A stretch of 64,000 nt of DNA from Natrinema marinum (GTDB lineage: Archaea > Halobacteriota > Halobacteria > Halobacteriales > Natrialbaceae): positions 496,001 to 560,000 of the forward strand of contig NZ_CP100763.1 of assembly GCF_024296685.1 (NCBI RefSeq), written 5' to 3'. The notes under the pieces were generated by a model. That model saw nothing but the letters and a program-made list of their open reading frames with translations, did no database searches and was not told where the DNA came from. Below, one piece after another: positions 33,572 to 42,331 of the stretch. Positions within the stretch are counted from its first letter, which is position 1; each line of letters begins with the position of its first letter. Position numbers and translations under genes: made by a program.

Positions 33572-33994
33572 ATGGGCCCGATCCTGTTAGCGACCGACGG
33601 AAGCGAGTACGCGCGTCGGGCGGCCGAACGCGCCGTAGAGCTCGCCGAAGAACGCGAGACGGCTCTGCACGCCATCTGCGTGGTAGACGACCAGAAGTTC
33701 GACAGTCCCGCGCTCAGTTCGGCTGAATTGGCGACTATCTACGCCGAAGACCACGCCGCGATGTGTGTCAACGACGTGATTGAGATGGCGGCCGAGCGCG
33801 GCGTCCCCGTCGACGGCGACATGGAACACGGCATCCCGTCCGAGATCATCCTCCACTGTGCCGACGAGATCGACGCGGATGTCATCGTCGTCGGCGAACA
33901 CGGCGATCACCGGGAGCACTTCTCCGGCATCAGGAAGAAGGTCATCGAGCGGACCGACCGTGATGTGGCCGTCGTCAAAGCCGTCGCCCGGTGA
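33572..33994 (+). CDS. universal stress protein with degenerate nucleotide motif (USP 3)
   Basis: 140-aa UspA-fold protein (GPILLATDGSEYARRAAERA). The usual G-x2-G-x9-G-S loop is represented by VGEHGDHREHFSGIRKKVIE, in which the terminal Gly-Ser is lost, so ATP binding may be weak or absent. It is divergent from the thiamine-binding-like gene. The fold assignment is secure; the loss of the phosphate loop is the point of interest. Confidence 0.85.
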   Translation: MGPILLATDGSEYARRAAERAVELAEERETALHAICVVDDQKFDSPALSSAELATIYAEDHAAMCVNDVIEMAAERGVPVDGDMEHGIPSEIILHCADEIDADVIVVGEHGDHREHFSGIRKKVIERTDRDVAVVKAVAR

Positions 33995-34104
33995 CCGAGA
34001 TCGATACGTGCCGTCCGCTCTGGCGGCGAGCGATCTCCGTCCCGCGGTGACGGTTGCCACGATCTCTTTTAGTCTGGCCGGTATACCGACCCCCGGAGCA
34101 GCAA

Positions 34105-34836
34105 ATGCAACTCGAAGGAAAAACCGTGATCGTCACCGGCGGAGCATCGGGTATCGGCAAGTCGATCGCCGCCGCGTACGTCGACGAAGGCGCGAACGTG
34201 GTCATCGCGGACCAGACCCAGTCCGAAGGAGAGGCGGTTGCGGACGAACTCGGCTGCGAGTTCGTCCAGACGGACGTCAGCGAGTACGACCAGGTCGAGG
34301 CGCTCGTGGAGGCCACCGTCGACGAGTTCGGGACTCTCGAGGTGATCGTCAACAACGCCGGAATCGCGAGCGAAACGTCCGTCGAAGAGATGAGCCTCGA
34401 GGAGTGGGAGCGCGTCGTCGATGTCGATCTCGACGGCGTCATGCACGGAACGAAAGCGGCGCTGCCGCATCTCAAAGAGAGCGACGGGTGTATCATCAAC
34501 ATCGCCTCGATCTACGGGCTGGTCGGGGGCAAGGGGGCCGCCTCGTACTCCGCGGCCAAAGGCGGCGTCGTGAACTTCACCCAGCAGGTTGCCGTCGACT
34601 ACGCCGCGGAGGGCGTCCGCGTCAACAGCATCTGCCCCGGCTTCGTCGAGACGCCGATGACGAGCGACCTGCTCGAGTCCGAGCGCTTCTACAACTTCGT
34701 CCTCGAGGAGACGCCGATGAACAGGCCCGCCCAGCCCGAGGAGATCGCGCCGCTGGCGGTGTTTCTGGCCTCCGACGGGGCCTCGTATCTCACCGGCGCG
34801 AACATCCCGGTCGACGGCGGTTGGACAGCCCACTGA
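34105..34836 (+). CDS. short-chain dehydrogenase/reductase (FabG-like)
   Basis: 243-aa classical SDR. Cofactor loop TGGASGIGKS (residues 11-20), NNAG, the catalytic Ser in NIASIYG and the Tyr-x3-Lys as YSAAKGG. The C-terminal PVDGGWTAH is typical of 3-oxoacyl reductase or glucose/alcohol dehydrogenase members. The ATG at 34105 is preferred; upstream codons resemble nothing. It stands alone between USP 3 and a convergent flavin-binding protein, so the substrate is undefined. Confidence 0.9.
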   Translation: MQLEGKTVIVTGGASGIGKSIAAAYVDEGANVVIADQTQSEGEAVADELGCEFVQTDVSEYDQVEALVEATVDEFGTLEVIVNNAGIASETSVEEMSLEEWERVVDVDLDGVMHGTKAALPHLKESDGCIINIASIYGLVGGKGAASYSAAKGGVVNFTQQVAVDYAAEGVRVNSICPGFVETPMTSDLLESERFYNFVLEETPMNRPAQPEEIAPLAVFLASDGASYLTGANIPVDGGWTAH

Positions 34837-34929
34837 CGGACGCCTTCGTCCGGGATTGGGGCTCGAGAGCGGTGTCTCCGTCCGGTTCAGAGCGCGTGTG
34901 TCCGGCAGTGTGACGTTCCCGCAGGTAGT

Positions 34930-35412
34930 TTACTCCGGTTCGTCCGTCGTTCTGAGTGCGGGCGGGAGCCCCTGATGTTTGATCCCCGTTAGCTCGCCGA
35001 TCTCGAACTCGTAGACGCTGACGTCGCCCGAGAGCGTCGCCGTGTCGAACAGTTCGGGTCGCCACGTCTCGCTCAGGACCGTCTCGAGTGAGTCCCACTC
35101 CGATTCGGGGACGGCGGTGATCGAGCCCTGCAGAAGCGCGCTCTCCCAGTTGTACATCGTGTCGACTTTGAACGCGAGGAAACTGGCGGCGTCTGCCGCC
35201 TCGCTCAGCATTTGTTTCCGGCTGCTGGAGCCCAGGAGGAACGTGAAGTAGAGCCGCGTCTCGCCATCGTAGCCGAACGTGAGCGGAAGAAGGTAGGGAG
35301 CGTCTTCCCCAGGGAGACCCAGAACGCCCGTTTTCTGGCTCGACAGGAAGCCCCGAACGTCGTCGTCGCTCATCTTTTCCAGTCCGTACTCTTGTAGTTC
35401 GTCGACTGACAT
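34930..35412 (-). CDS. pyridoxamine 5'-phosphate oxidase-like FMN-binding protein
   Basis: 160 aa from the ATG at 35412. The split-barrel pattern (DDDVRGFLSSQKTGVLGLPG, APYLLPLTFGYDGETRLYF, SAL-LQGSITAV) fits the haloarchaeal PNPOx-like/NimA-like family that binds flavin or F420. The upstream in-frame extension to 35604 carries no motif. It is convergent with the SDR gene and divergent from USP 4. The redox substrate is unknown. Confidence 0.8.
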   Translation of the reverse strand: MSVDELQEYGLEKMSDDDVRGFLSSQKTGVLGLPGEDAPYLLPLTFGYDGETRLYFTFLLGSSSRKQMLSEAADAASFLAFKVDTMYNWESALLQGSITAVPESEWDSLETVLSETWRPELFDTATLSGDVSVYEFEIGELTGIKHQGLPPALRTTDEPE

Positions 35413-35619
35413 GCTATGACGCTCTCCGAGGAGCGCAAAAAAGCCATCCCGCCATGTGCGACAGTGAGAAAAATAGTCGATGCTGGAAGCAGACCACAAC
35501 GGGCGCTCAGTGCCGTTTTCGATGGCTCTCTGTGATCCTGATACCACGTCCCGCTTCGACGCGCCGAGTTCGCTCGCGGTGTCGAAAGTGGGGGCAAGAA
35601 TCACCTACTTTGGCGTGGT

Positions 35620-36066
35620 ATGGTAGCTATGGACGAACCACGCGACTTCGACGATATCCTCGTCCCGACCGACGGTAGCAAAGCCGCCCGCAACGGTGCC
35701 GAACAGGCGATCAAGTTCGCGCGGCGAAACGACGCGACCCTGCACGTCCTGTACGCCATGGACATGGGCGACGCCGACTACGTCGCCGTTCCGAGCGACA
35801 TCGCGGAGACGCGGCGCCGCCTCGAGAAGAAGGGCGAAAAGTTCGTCTCCGAGATCGAGGATTTCGCTGCGGACGCCGGAGTCGATTGCGTCACGGCGGT
35901 CGTGGCGAACACGCCCGTCGAGGCCATCCACGAGTACGTCGACGAACACGACATCGATCTCGTCGTAATGGGCAAACGCGGGCGTTCGGACCCCGACAAA
36001 CCGCTGATCGGCTCGATCACGAACCGGGTGGTCGGCTCGCTCGACGTTCCCGTGTTCACCGCCTGA
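35620..36066 (+). CDS. universal stress protein (USP 4)
   Basis: 148-aa UspA-fold protein. N-terminal FDDILVPTDGSKAARNGAEQ and the nucleotide motif MGKRGRSDPDKPLIGS. Start uncertain between ATG 35620 and ATG 35629 (MDEPRDF). It precedes the double-USP gene by 52 nt in the same direction and may be co-transcribed. Confidence 0.9.
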   Translation: MVAMDEPRDFDDILVPTDGSKAARNGAEQAIKFARRNDATLHVLYAMDMGDADYVAVPSDIAETRRRLEKKGEKFVSEIEDFAADAGVDCVTAVVANTPVEAIHEYVDEHDIDLVVMGKRGRSDPDKPLIGSITNRVVGSLDVPVFTA

Positions 36067-36118
36067 GCGACCCCTAGAATAAGGTCGATCCGGACCGATC
36101 CATCAGTTGGGAGACATC

Positions 36119-36982
36119 ATGTACGACCGAATCCTCTTTCCGACCGACGGTAGCGATGTCGCGGACGCTGCGGCCGAGGCGGCCGTCACGTTCGCCCGGC
36201 GATTCGACGCCGACTTACACGCGGTCCACGTCCTCGAGTTCGGCGAACTCCCGCCTGGGGTCGAGGACGACGCGGCCGACGAGTTCGCCCACCTCGGCGA
36301 GGAAGCGGTCAGAAGTGCCACCGAACTGGCGGCCGACGCCGGCGTCGACGCGACGGGGACGGTTCTCGAGGGCGGCCGACCGGTCCATCGTGCGGTCCTC
36401 GAGTACGCCGACGAACACGACGCGGACTGCATCGTAATGGGAACCTACGGTCGCACCGGGCTCGACCGGTTCGTCCTCGGCAGCGTCGCGGAACGGATCC
36501 TGCGCGAAGCGCCCGTGCCAGTCGTGACCGTCCACGAGGACACGGTCGTCGATTCGGCCCTCGATTCGGTGCTGGTCCCAACCGACGGCAGCGACTGCGC
36601 CGCGGCGGCAGTCGACCACGCTATCGACCTGGCGACGGTGACTGACGCGACGCTCCACGCCGTCAACGTCGTCGATCTCGGCGTCTTCTGGGACGAGAGC
36701 GCGGCCATCGCCCTCGACGCGCTCGAGGACGCGGGCGAGCGCGTGACCGAACGGGCCGTCGAACGCGCCGCCGACGCCGGCGTCGCGACCGCCGACGCGG
36801 CGGTCCTGACCGGGACGCCACACCACGAGATCGTCGCCTACGCCGACGAGCACGATATCGATTGCATCGTCATGGGTACCCACGGGCGGACCGGACTGGA
36901 CCGGTATCTCCTGGGCAGCGCCACCGAACGGGTGGTCCGCCACACCGACGTTCCGGTGATCTCAGTCAAAGACCGGTCGTAG
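36119..36982 (+). CDS. tandem-domain universal stress protein (USP 5)
   Basis: 287 aa from the ATG at 36119, composed of two complete USP domains. Domain 1 begins YDRILFPTDGSDVADAA and carries MGTYGRTGLDRFVLGS. Domain 2 begins SVLVPTDGSDCAAAAVDHAI and carries MGTHGRTGLDRYLLGS. The near-identity of the two nucleotide loops indicates an internal duplication. Two fused domains mimic a USP dimer. Confidence 0.92.
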   Translation: MYDRILFPTDGSDVADAAAEAAVTFARRFDADLHAVHVLEFGELPPGVEDDAADEFAHLGEEAVRSATELAADAGVDATGTVLEGGRPVHRAVLEYADEHDADCIVMGTYGRTGLDRFVLGSVAERILREAPVPVVTVHEDTVVDSALDSVLVPTDGSDCAAAAVDHAIDLATVTDATLHAVNVVDLGVFWDESAAIALDALEDAGERVTERAVERAADAGVATADAAVLTGTPHHEIVAYADEHDIDCIVMGTHGRTGLDRYLLGSATERVVRHTDVPVISVKDRS

Positions 36983-37311
36983 GCTCTCCGCCGACGGTGC
37001 CCGTGCGAAGACGGGCGCGACCCCGGACTCGTTCGACGAGCGGCCGATCGACTTCCGAGGGAGCAGCCGGTCGTACGTGCGCTCAAAACCTGATTACCGG
37101 TCGTTCTGTGGTGGTAACAGCTGTCTGACGGGGAGAAATGATTACATAACTACGGGCGTAATGCCCGCGACGATCGGGGGTCGAGACGGCTGCCCGCTTC
37201 CTCGCAGAGCCATGCGAATTCGTGTCTCGCCGTCGGTGTGGCGACGGATCTCGGCTTCGGTGTGACACTGTATCCCGCCGTCGGCGGCTTCTTCGAGGCC
37301 AGCGATCCGCG
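36983..37311. other. intergenic stretch with a short hairpin
   Basis: About 330 nt between convergent USP genes. A CGGGC-gtaat-GCCCG stem lies at 37153-37167 next to an AT-richer segment (gattacataac). No credible gene was found; the frames crossing it are Arg-rich. The hairpin may terminate transcription from either side but lacks a T-run. Confidence 0.45.
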
Positions 37312-37761
37312 TTAGCGGACGACGGTGACTGGAACGGTGGCGCGTTCGACGACCTCCTTGGCGACGCTGCCGAGCAGCCGTTCAGCCCGCTCCGAGCGGC
37401 CGCGGTGACCGACGTAGATCGCGTCGAACCCTTCCGCCGTAGCGTAGTCGGGGATCTCCGCGGCCGGATCGCCGTAGAGGAGTTCATCCTCGACGTCGTG
37501 GCCGAATGTCTTGGCGCGCTCGGTCGCCTCCTCGAGAACGTCGCCGCCCCGCCGTTCGGCGGCTTCGATGCTCTCGAGGATCAGTCGCTGCTCGGCGTCC
37601 GTAAGCGTCGAGACGGGGCCGCGTCCGCCTTCGTCGTAGACGGCGGGATCGACGACGTAGACGATCGTTATCGATCCCTCGAACGCGTCCGCGATGTCGG
37701 TGGCGTACTCGAGGGCGTTTGCGGCCTCCTCGGACCCGTCGACGGCTACCAAGAGCTTCAT
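37312..37761 (-). CDS. universal stress protein (USP 6)
   Basis: 149-aa UspA-fold protein. N-terminal KLLVAVDGSEEAANALEYAT and nucleotide loop VGHRGRSERAERLLGS. A middle segment rich in Glu/Arg (RRGGDVLEEATERAKTF) is the usual helical insert. It is the last of the USP cluster and divergent from a small acidic gene. Confidence 0.92.
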   Translation of the reverse strand: MKLLVAVDGSEEAANALEYATDIADAFEGSITIVYVVDPAVYDEGGRGPVSTLTDAEQRLILESIEAAERRGGDVLEEATERAKTFGHDVEDELLYGDPAAEIPDYATAEGFDAIYVGHRGRSERAERLLGSVAKEVVERATVPVTVVR

Positions 37762-37946
37762 ACGGAGAACGGCGACGTGCAGCGAGTTAAATCGGTAACC
37801 GGTTCCACGACGGTTCGGCCGGTCGTCCCGGTGGCCGGTGATTCGTCACGAACGGGCGAAATCGAAGTCGCTTCGACCGGCCCCACTCGAGGCGTCGGGT
37901 TCCGAATCGGGGCTGCCGGCTTGGGGTAGACGGCCCGTGGGTGGTG

Positions 37947-37953
37947 TTTTATT
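37947..37953 (+). promoter_or_regulatory. TATA-like box
   Basis: ttttatt lies 26-32 nt upstream of the ATG at 37979, fitting leaderless transcription of the small acidic gene. Confidence 0.5.
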
Positions 37954-37978
37954 CTGCTGGCGACCGTCGTAGTTCGTA

Positions 37979-38122
37979 ATGACCCGAACGATCGAACTCG
38001 ACGACGAACTCGCACAACGAATCGAGGGCCACCTCGAGGACGACGAGACCATCGAGGAGTTCGTTGCCGAACTGGTCGCGATCTACGAGCAGGAGGGGCG
38101 GTTCCTCCAGGAAGGGGCGTAA
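37979..38122 (+). CDS. small acidic helical protein
   Basis: 47 aa: MTRTIELDDELAQRIEGHLE then DDETIEEFVAELVAIYEQEG and a short tail. The opening 'TIELDDELAQRIEGHLE...TIEEFVAELV' resembles the ribbon-helix-helix or antitoxin-like small proteins widespread in haloarchaea (DUF7557-like). No toxin-like gene is adjacent on the same strand, so a toxin-antitoxin role is not supported. A TATA-like box sits at the right distance upstream. Confidence 0.65.
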   Translation: MTRTIELDDELAQRIEGHLEDDETIEEFVAELVAIYEQEGRFLQEGA

Positions 38123-38274
38123 GCCGAGGCGCCCAAGGTCCACCGGGCGGGAGAGCGGGAAGTGAACTCGAGCCACCGTCGAACGTGAGTCTGCCCGATC
38201 GGCTACCGCTCCATCGGTGTGTCCGCCGGAGGCCCGTGGTCCAGTAAGTCAACGGGAGGAGGCAATTTCGTTAA

Positions 38275-38290
38275 TACCACCTCCGTGGTA
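38275..38290. promoter_or_regulatory. inverted repeat at the AI-2E transporter start
   Basis: TACCAC-ctcc-GTGGTA, 6-bp arms, ends 10 nt before the ATG at 38300 and overlaps the TATA-like ttaatacc at 38271-38278. Bound protein would sit on the promoter and start. Confidence 0.5.
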
Positions 38291-38299
38291 TGTGTACAC

Positions 38300-39499
38300 A
38301 TGGGCGAAGCTGATTCATCGATACGGAACGTCCGCGTCTGGGCAGCCCGTGACCGTCTGGGGTGGTGGCTGCTGGGAGCCGCGTTACTGGCCGTGCTGGG
38401 GCTCGTCATCAATCACTACCTCCCCTGGCTCGTCTTCGGGCTGTTCATCTACTACGTCGCGCGGCCGATCACGCGGCGACTCGAACGGCGCATCGCTTCG
38501 CCGACGCTCGTCGCGGCACTGACGCTGCTCCTGATCGTCGTTCCGATCGTGGTGATGCTCGGTGCGATTTTGCTCGTCGCGCTCGGGCAACTGGTGACAG
38601 CGATGGCCGAGTTGCCGGTCGACAGCATCCTCGCACAGCTGCCGGTTCAGATCTCAGACCTCCCGAACACGCCCTCGGAGGTGTACGACACGACGGTCGT
38701 GTTGATTCAGGAGCCGTCCGTTCAGACCCTGCTCGGTTCCGTCGGGCAGGCGATCGGCGCGGTCGGTGCAGTGTTGTTCAATATGTTCATCTCGCTGCTG
38801 ATCGCGTTCTTCCTGCTCGTCAGCGACCGCGATATCGCCGACTGGTTCGAATCGAACGTCTTCGGCGAGGAGGGCCTGGTGACCGACTACTTCTCGGCCA
38901 TCGATCGCGGACTGGGCTCGATCTACTTCGGCTATACGATGACGATCTTCGCGGTCATCATCCTCTCGGCGATCATCTACACGCTGTTTAACGTCTTCGC
39001 GCCCGGCGGACTGGCGATCCCCTCGGCCGTGCTGTTCGCCGTCGTCACCGGTCTGTTCACGCTCGTCCCGCTCGTCGGTCGGTCGATCGTCTACGTCGCG
39101 ATCGCCGGGACTCTCGCGGTTCAGGCGGCGACGGTCGATCCGCGACTTCTCTGGTTCCCGCTCGCGTTCCTCGCGGTCATGATCGTCGCGTTCGACAATC
39201 TCGTCCGGACCTATATCCGGCCGTTCCTCTCCGGGCGACTGCTCCACACCGGGCTCGTCATGTTCGCGTACCTGTTCGGCCCGCCGCTGTTCGGCTGGTC
39301 GGGCATCTTCCTCGGCCCGTTCCTGATGGTGTTCATCGTGACGTTCGTCCGGATGATCCTCCCGGTGTTGGTCGATCCCGAGCGCGAGCGCGTCGATATC
39401 GAGCCCGAACACACGCTCGACGAGTTCGCCGAGAGCCCCGGGGAGCAAGGGGAGACACCCCCGTCCGAGGTGGACCGAACCGACATCGGAACGGGGTGA
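38300..39499 (+). CDS. AI-2E family transporter (PerM-like)
   Basis: 399-aa membrane protein. Seven or eight hydrophobic helices, beginning with LGWWLLGAALLAVLGLVI. The characteristic loop between early helices, then VTDYFSAIDRGLGSIYFGYT and the late FGWSGIFLGPFLMVF motif, are typical of the AI-2E/TqsA/PerM family. The C-terminal tail is acidic. Substrate unknown; some homologues are Na+(Li+)/H+ antiporters or exporters. The ATG at 38300 directly follows a palindromic promoter. Confidence 0.88.
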   Translation: MGEADSSIRNVRVWAARDRLGWWLLGAALLAVLGLVINHYLPWLVFGLFIYYVARPITRRLERRIASPTLVAALTLLLIVVPIVVMLGAILLVALGQLVTAMAELPVDSILAQLPVQISDLPNTPSEVYDTTVVLIQEPSVQTLLGSVGQAIGAVGAVLFNMFISLLIAFFLLVSDRDIADWFESNVFGEEGLVTDYFSAIDRGLGSIYFGYTMTIFAVIILSAIIYTLFNVFAPGGLAIPSAVLFAVVTGLFTLVPLVGRSIVYVAIAGTLAVQAATVDPRLLWFPLAFLAVMIVAFDNLVRTYIRPFLSGRLLHTGLVMFAYLFGPPLFGWSGIFLGPFLMVFIVTFVRMILPVLVDPERERVDIEPEHTLDEFAESPGEQGETPPSEVDRTDIGTG

Positions 39500-39500
39500 G

Positions 39501-39623
39501 GTGGACCGACGCGAGACATCTCTCCCGAAGATCCGCGACTGGATGAACGACAACTCCTGGATCATCTCCGAGGCAGTGATCGCACTCTTCGTCGTCCTGA
39601 CGCTGCAGAATCTCTTGGGGTAG
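39501..39623 (+). CDS. tiny membrane protein downstream of the AI-2E transporter
   Basis: 40 aa from a GTG at 39501, two nt after the transporter stop. It reads (V/M)DRRETSLPKIRDWMNDNSWI then a hydrophobic span (SEAVIALFVVLTLQNLL). The close spacing and the ggggtgag upstream suggest coupled translation. An accessory subunit is possible. Evidence is limited by length. Confidence 0.5.
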   Translation: MDRRETSLPKIRDWMNDNSWIISEAVIALFVVLTLQNLLG

Positions 39624-40030
39624 TCGGGACATCGTCGTCCGAGTCGGCTTCATCGGGCAGGTCTCCGAGGTGGAGTCGGAGAGCAGCCAACGCCTCACTG
39701 CCCGCGTTCAGGTCGGTTCGAACGGGTCACCCTGGGAATCGACGGCGTCGCTCCCGCTGGAAGCGACGAGCTCACGCTCCCGACGCGGGAGACGGTGACG
39801 TTTCCCCTCGCGAAGTCGCTGCGCGCGTTCGCCCTCGTCGCGCTCACCGCGGATCGGGCTCGGTGGTGCGGCCTTTCAGTACCGTCTCTCTGAACTGTAG
39901 CTGGCCGTTCGTGTCGGCCCCTGGCCGAGCGATTGAGCGTTCGGCGTGGGACGTGGCTGCCTCCCACCGGTTTGGCAACCGCGATTCGTTTGGGATATTG
40001 ATATACGTCTCTCCGTTGATACTGGGATGT
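39624..40030. other. 407-nt stretch without an intact gene
   Basis: Contains codon-like runs in two different frames: VESESSQRLTARVQVGSNG near 39668-39725, and then GIDGVAPAGSDELTLPTRET near 39735-39795. This could be a frameshifted gene remnant, but I recognise no family. The 3' part (39985-40020) is AT-rich (gggatattgatatacg) and holds the promoter of the next gene. Confidence 0.4.
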
Positions 40031-40819
40031 ATGCTCGGTGAAGACGTACTTCTGGACGTACAGGACGGCATCGCGACGATCACGCTCAACCAGCCGGATC
40101 GGATGAACGCCCTCTCGGAGGGGATCAAAACCGGCATCTCGGACGCGCTCGACGAAGTGACCGCCCGAGACGACGCGCGCGTCGTCGTCCTCGAGGGCGC
40201 GGGAAAGGCGTTCTGTGCCGGCGGCGACATCAGCGGCATGGCCGACGCCGACTACACAGACCACGAGCGCACCCAGGGCATCGTCGAGGACTGCGAAGCG
40301 ATCCCGATTCGCATTCACAACCTCGAGTTGCCGACGGTGGCGACGGTCGACGGCTACTGCGTCGGGGCCGGCGTCGGCGTCGCGATGTCCTGTGACATGG
40401 TGCTGGCGAGCGACCGCGCCAAGTTCGCACTCGCGTTCCGAAACATCGGCCTGACGCTCGACTACGCGACCTCGCTGTTCGTCACGCGGGCCGTCGGTCC
40501 CTACGTCGCGAAGGAACTGGCGCTCACCGGGGAGACGATCTCCGGCGAGGAGGCCGACGAGATCGGCCTGATCAACCACGCGTATCCGGCCAACGAGTTC
40601 GAGGACGAAGCGGGCGACTTGATCGAGCGGATCGCCACCGGTCCGACGGTCGCGCTGCACTACTCCGTTCGGAACATCGATCGGTCGTACAACAGTTCGA
40701 TCCGCGAGGTCGTCGAGCGGGAAGCGAAGTCTCAGAACCTCGCCAGTGGCACGCAGGACCACCGCGAGGGCGTCGAGGCGTTCGGCGAGGATCGCGACCC
40801 CTCGTTCGAGGGCCACTGA
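40031..40819 (+). CDS. crotonase-family protein, isomerase-like (PaaG-type)
   Basis: 262 aa from the ATG at 40031. CoA-binding loop AFCAGGDISGM is present. The two crotonase glutamates are not: the first site reads VGAGVGVAMSCD, the second KFALAFRNIG. An Asp in GLTLDYAT matches the PaaG isomerase position, so double-bond isomerisation or another crotonase reaction is more likely than hydration. It is convergent with another crotonase at 40847. Confidence 0.88.
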   Translation: MLGEDVLLDVQDGIATITLNQPDRMNALSEGIKTGISDALDEVTARDDARVVVLEGAGKAFCAGGDISGMADADYTDHERTQGIVEDCEAIPIRIHNLELPTVATVDGYCVGAGVGVAMSCDMVLASDRAKFALAFRNIGLTLDYATSLFVTRAVGPYVAKELALTGETISGEEADEIGLINHAYPANEFEDEAGDLIERIATGPTVALHYSVRNIDRSYNSSIREVVEREAKSQNLASGTQDHREGVEAFGEDRDPSFEGH

Positions 40820-40846
40820 CGGCGGTTCGGTCGGACTCGAGGTCGC

Positions 40847-41635
40847 TTACCGACCGCGGAACTCCGGCTCTTCGCCCTCGCGCAGCGCTTCGACCGCGCG
40901 TCGGTAGTCCTCGGTCTCGAAGACGATCGTCTGTCTGGTCGCCTCGTTGGCCAACGCGTCCTCGAGGCTCGTCTCGTGGCTGGTTCGGACGAGCTCTTTG
41001 ATGTGTTTGAGGGCGATCGGGGGGCCGGTCGCGATCTCCGAGACGATCTCGTCGGCCCGCGCCTCGAACTCGTCGGTCGCGAAGACGTGATTGACGAGCC
41101 CGAGTTCCTGAGCGCGCTCGCCGTCGACGATCCGACCGGTCATCGCCAGCTCCATGGCGAGTCCGCGACCGACGAGTCGGGGGAGGACGTACGAGATGCC
41201 ACAGTCCATGCTCAGCCCGAAGCGAACGTGGGAGAAACCGATCCTGGTCCGCTCGCTCGCGAGCGGAATATCGCACGCGATCGCGAACCCCGCCGCGTCG
41301 CCGATGGCCGGCCCGTCGATCTTCCCGATGATGGGGAGGGGATGCGTGATGAGCTCTCGGACGAGCCGATGTTCGTGGCGTTGTATCTGCTCGACGCTGT
41401 CGTGGAGTGTCCCGTCGTCGTCCGACTCGCCCATCGACTCCACGTCGAAGCCCGACGAGAACGCATCGCCGGCACCCTCTAGCACGACACACCGCGCATC
41501 GGTGTCACGCGCCGCCTGCAGCGCGTCGTAGATCGTAAGATAGTCGTCTCGAGAAAGGGGATTCCCCCGCTCGGGCTCGTTCATCGTGATCGTGACCACG
41601 CGATCGGCGAACGACGTATCGATGCTGTCTGACAT
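40847..41635 (-). CDS. crotonase-family protein, isomerase-like
   Basis: 262-aa crotonase paralogue. CoA-binding loop AFSSGFDVESMG. The first catalytic position reads IGDAAGFAIACD and the second RIGFSHVRFGLSMD, so both hydratase glutamates are replaced and an Asp aligns with the PaaG-type base. It ends 27 nt from the end of the convergent crotonase. The two may serve the same pathway, but no CoA ligase or dehydrogenase is adjacent. Confidence 0.88.
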   Translation of the reverse strand: MSDSIDTSFADRVVTITMNEPERGNPLSRDDYLTIYDALQAARDTDARCVVLEGAGDAFSSGFDVESMGESDDDGTLHDSVEQIQRHEHRLVRELITHPLPIIGKIDGPAIGDAAGFAIACDIPLASERTRIGFSHVRFGLSMDCGISYVLPRLVGRGLAMELAMTGRIVDGERAQELGLVNHVFATDEFEARADEIVSEIATGPPIALKHIKELVRTSHETSLEDALANEATRQTIVFETEDYRRAVEALREGEEPEFRGR

Positions 41636-41758
41636 AGTCGATCACTCACTGAGCGCACGTGTAAAATTTCCGTGTGATCCGATGATCGCGGAAAAGAGGG
41701 CCGCGTCCCGAGTCGCGCTCGCAGTGGGTCGCCTCCGAGCGGTCGGCTGAAACCGCGT

Positions 41759-42139
41759 TCACCTCGTCGCCTCGAGCCCCTCGAGCGCGTCGACGAGTTC
41801 CTCGTACACCGCCGCCGCTCGCTCGTCGTCGTAGCCGGCGTGATACTCCTTCGGGACGCCCCGCTCTGCGAGGTTGACGTGCCGGTCGGGCGTTACGTCG
41901 TGTTGAGCTAGACACTTCCGCGCACACTCGAGCGGACAGCCGTCGATCACGAGCGTCGGCCGGTCGTCGGTCGCGGTGTTCACGAGCGGTGGCACGTCGC
42001 CGCCGACGCCGGCGATACAGGACATCTCCGCGCGCCGCTCCCGGTCGAGCCTGACGGCGAGGTCGTTGGCCATCTGGGCCGCGCTCGAGCACCCCGAGCA
42101 CGAGTACACCAGCGGGAGGTCGTCGTAGTCTGCGCTCAT
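41759..42139 (-). CDS. DGC-domain putative zinc-binding protein
   Basis: 126 aa from the ATG at 42139. N-terminal LVYSCSGCSSAAQMANDLA, then MSCIAGVGGD, and VIDGCPLECARKCL: a Cys-rich arrangement typical of the DGC/DUF1847-like putative zinc or iron-sulfur proteins. Six to seven cysteines are arranged in CxGC, SC and CPLxCxxxC groups. Family members are often near redox or metal genes; here the context is uninformative. Confidence 0.8.
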   Translation of the reverse strand: MSADYDDLPLVYSCSGCSSAAQMANDLAVRLDRERRAEMSCIAGVGGDVPPLVNTATDDRPTLVIDGCPLECARKCLAQHDVTPDRHVNLAERGVPKEYHAGYDDERAAAVYEELVDALEGLEATR

Positions 42140-42331
42140 CGACGGTGCGTTCGGAGACGTTCTGAAAAGTGGTTGTCCCGAAGGCGTTCGCGTGAGGAAG
42201 CCGCTGTGCTCGTGAGTCGCGATTGGCGGCAAAGCGCGGTGACGGACAGATCCTCGCCGTCAGTCATCGACGGCTTCGGACTCGGTGAGTGCGACGATTA
42301 CCGTCTCGCTGTCGTCGGTGACGTTCGGTGG

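Noticed and set aside
37979-38122. Antitoxin of a toxin-antitoxin pair
   Set aside because: The small protein resembles antitoxin-like folds but no toxin-like gene lies next to it on the same strand.
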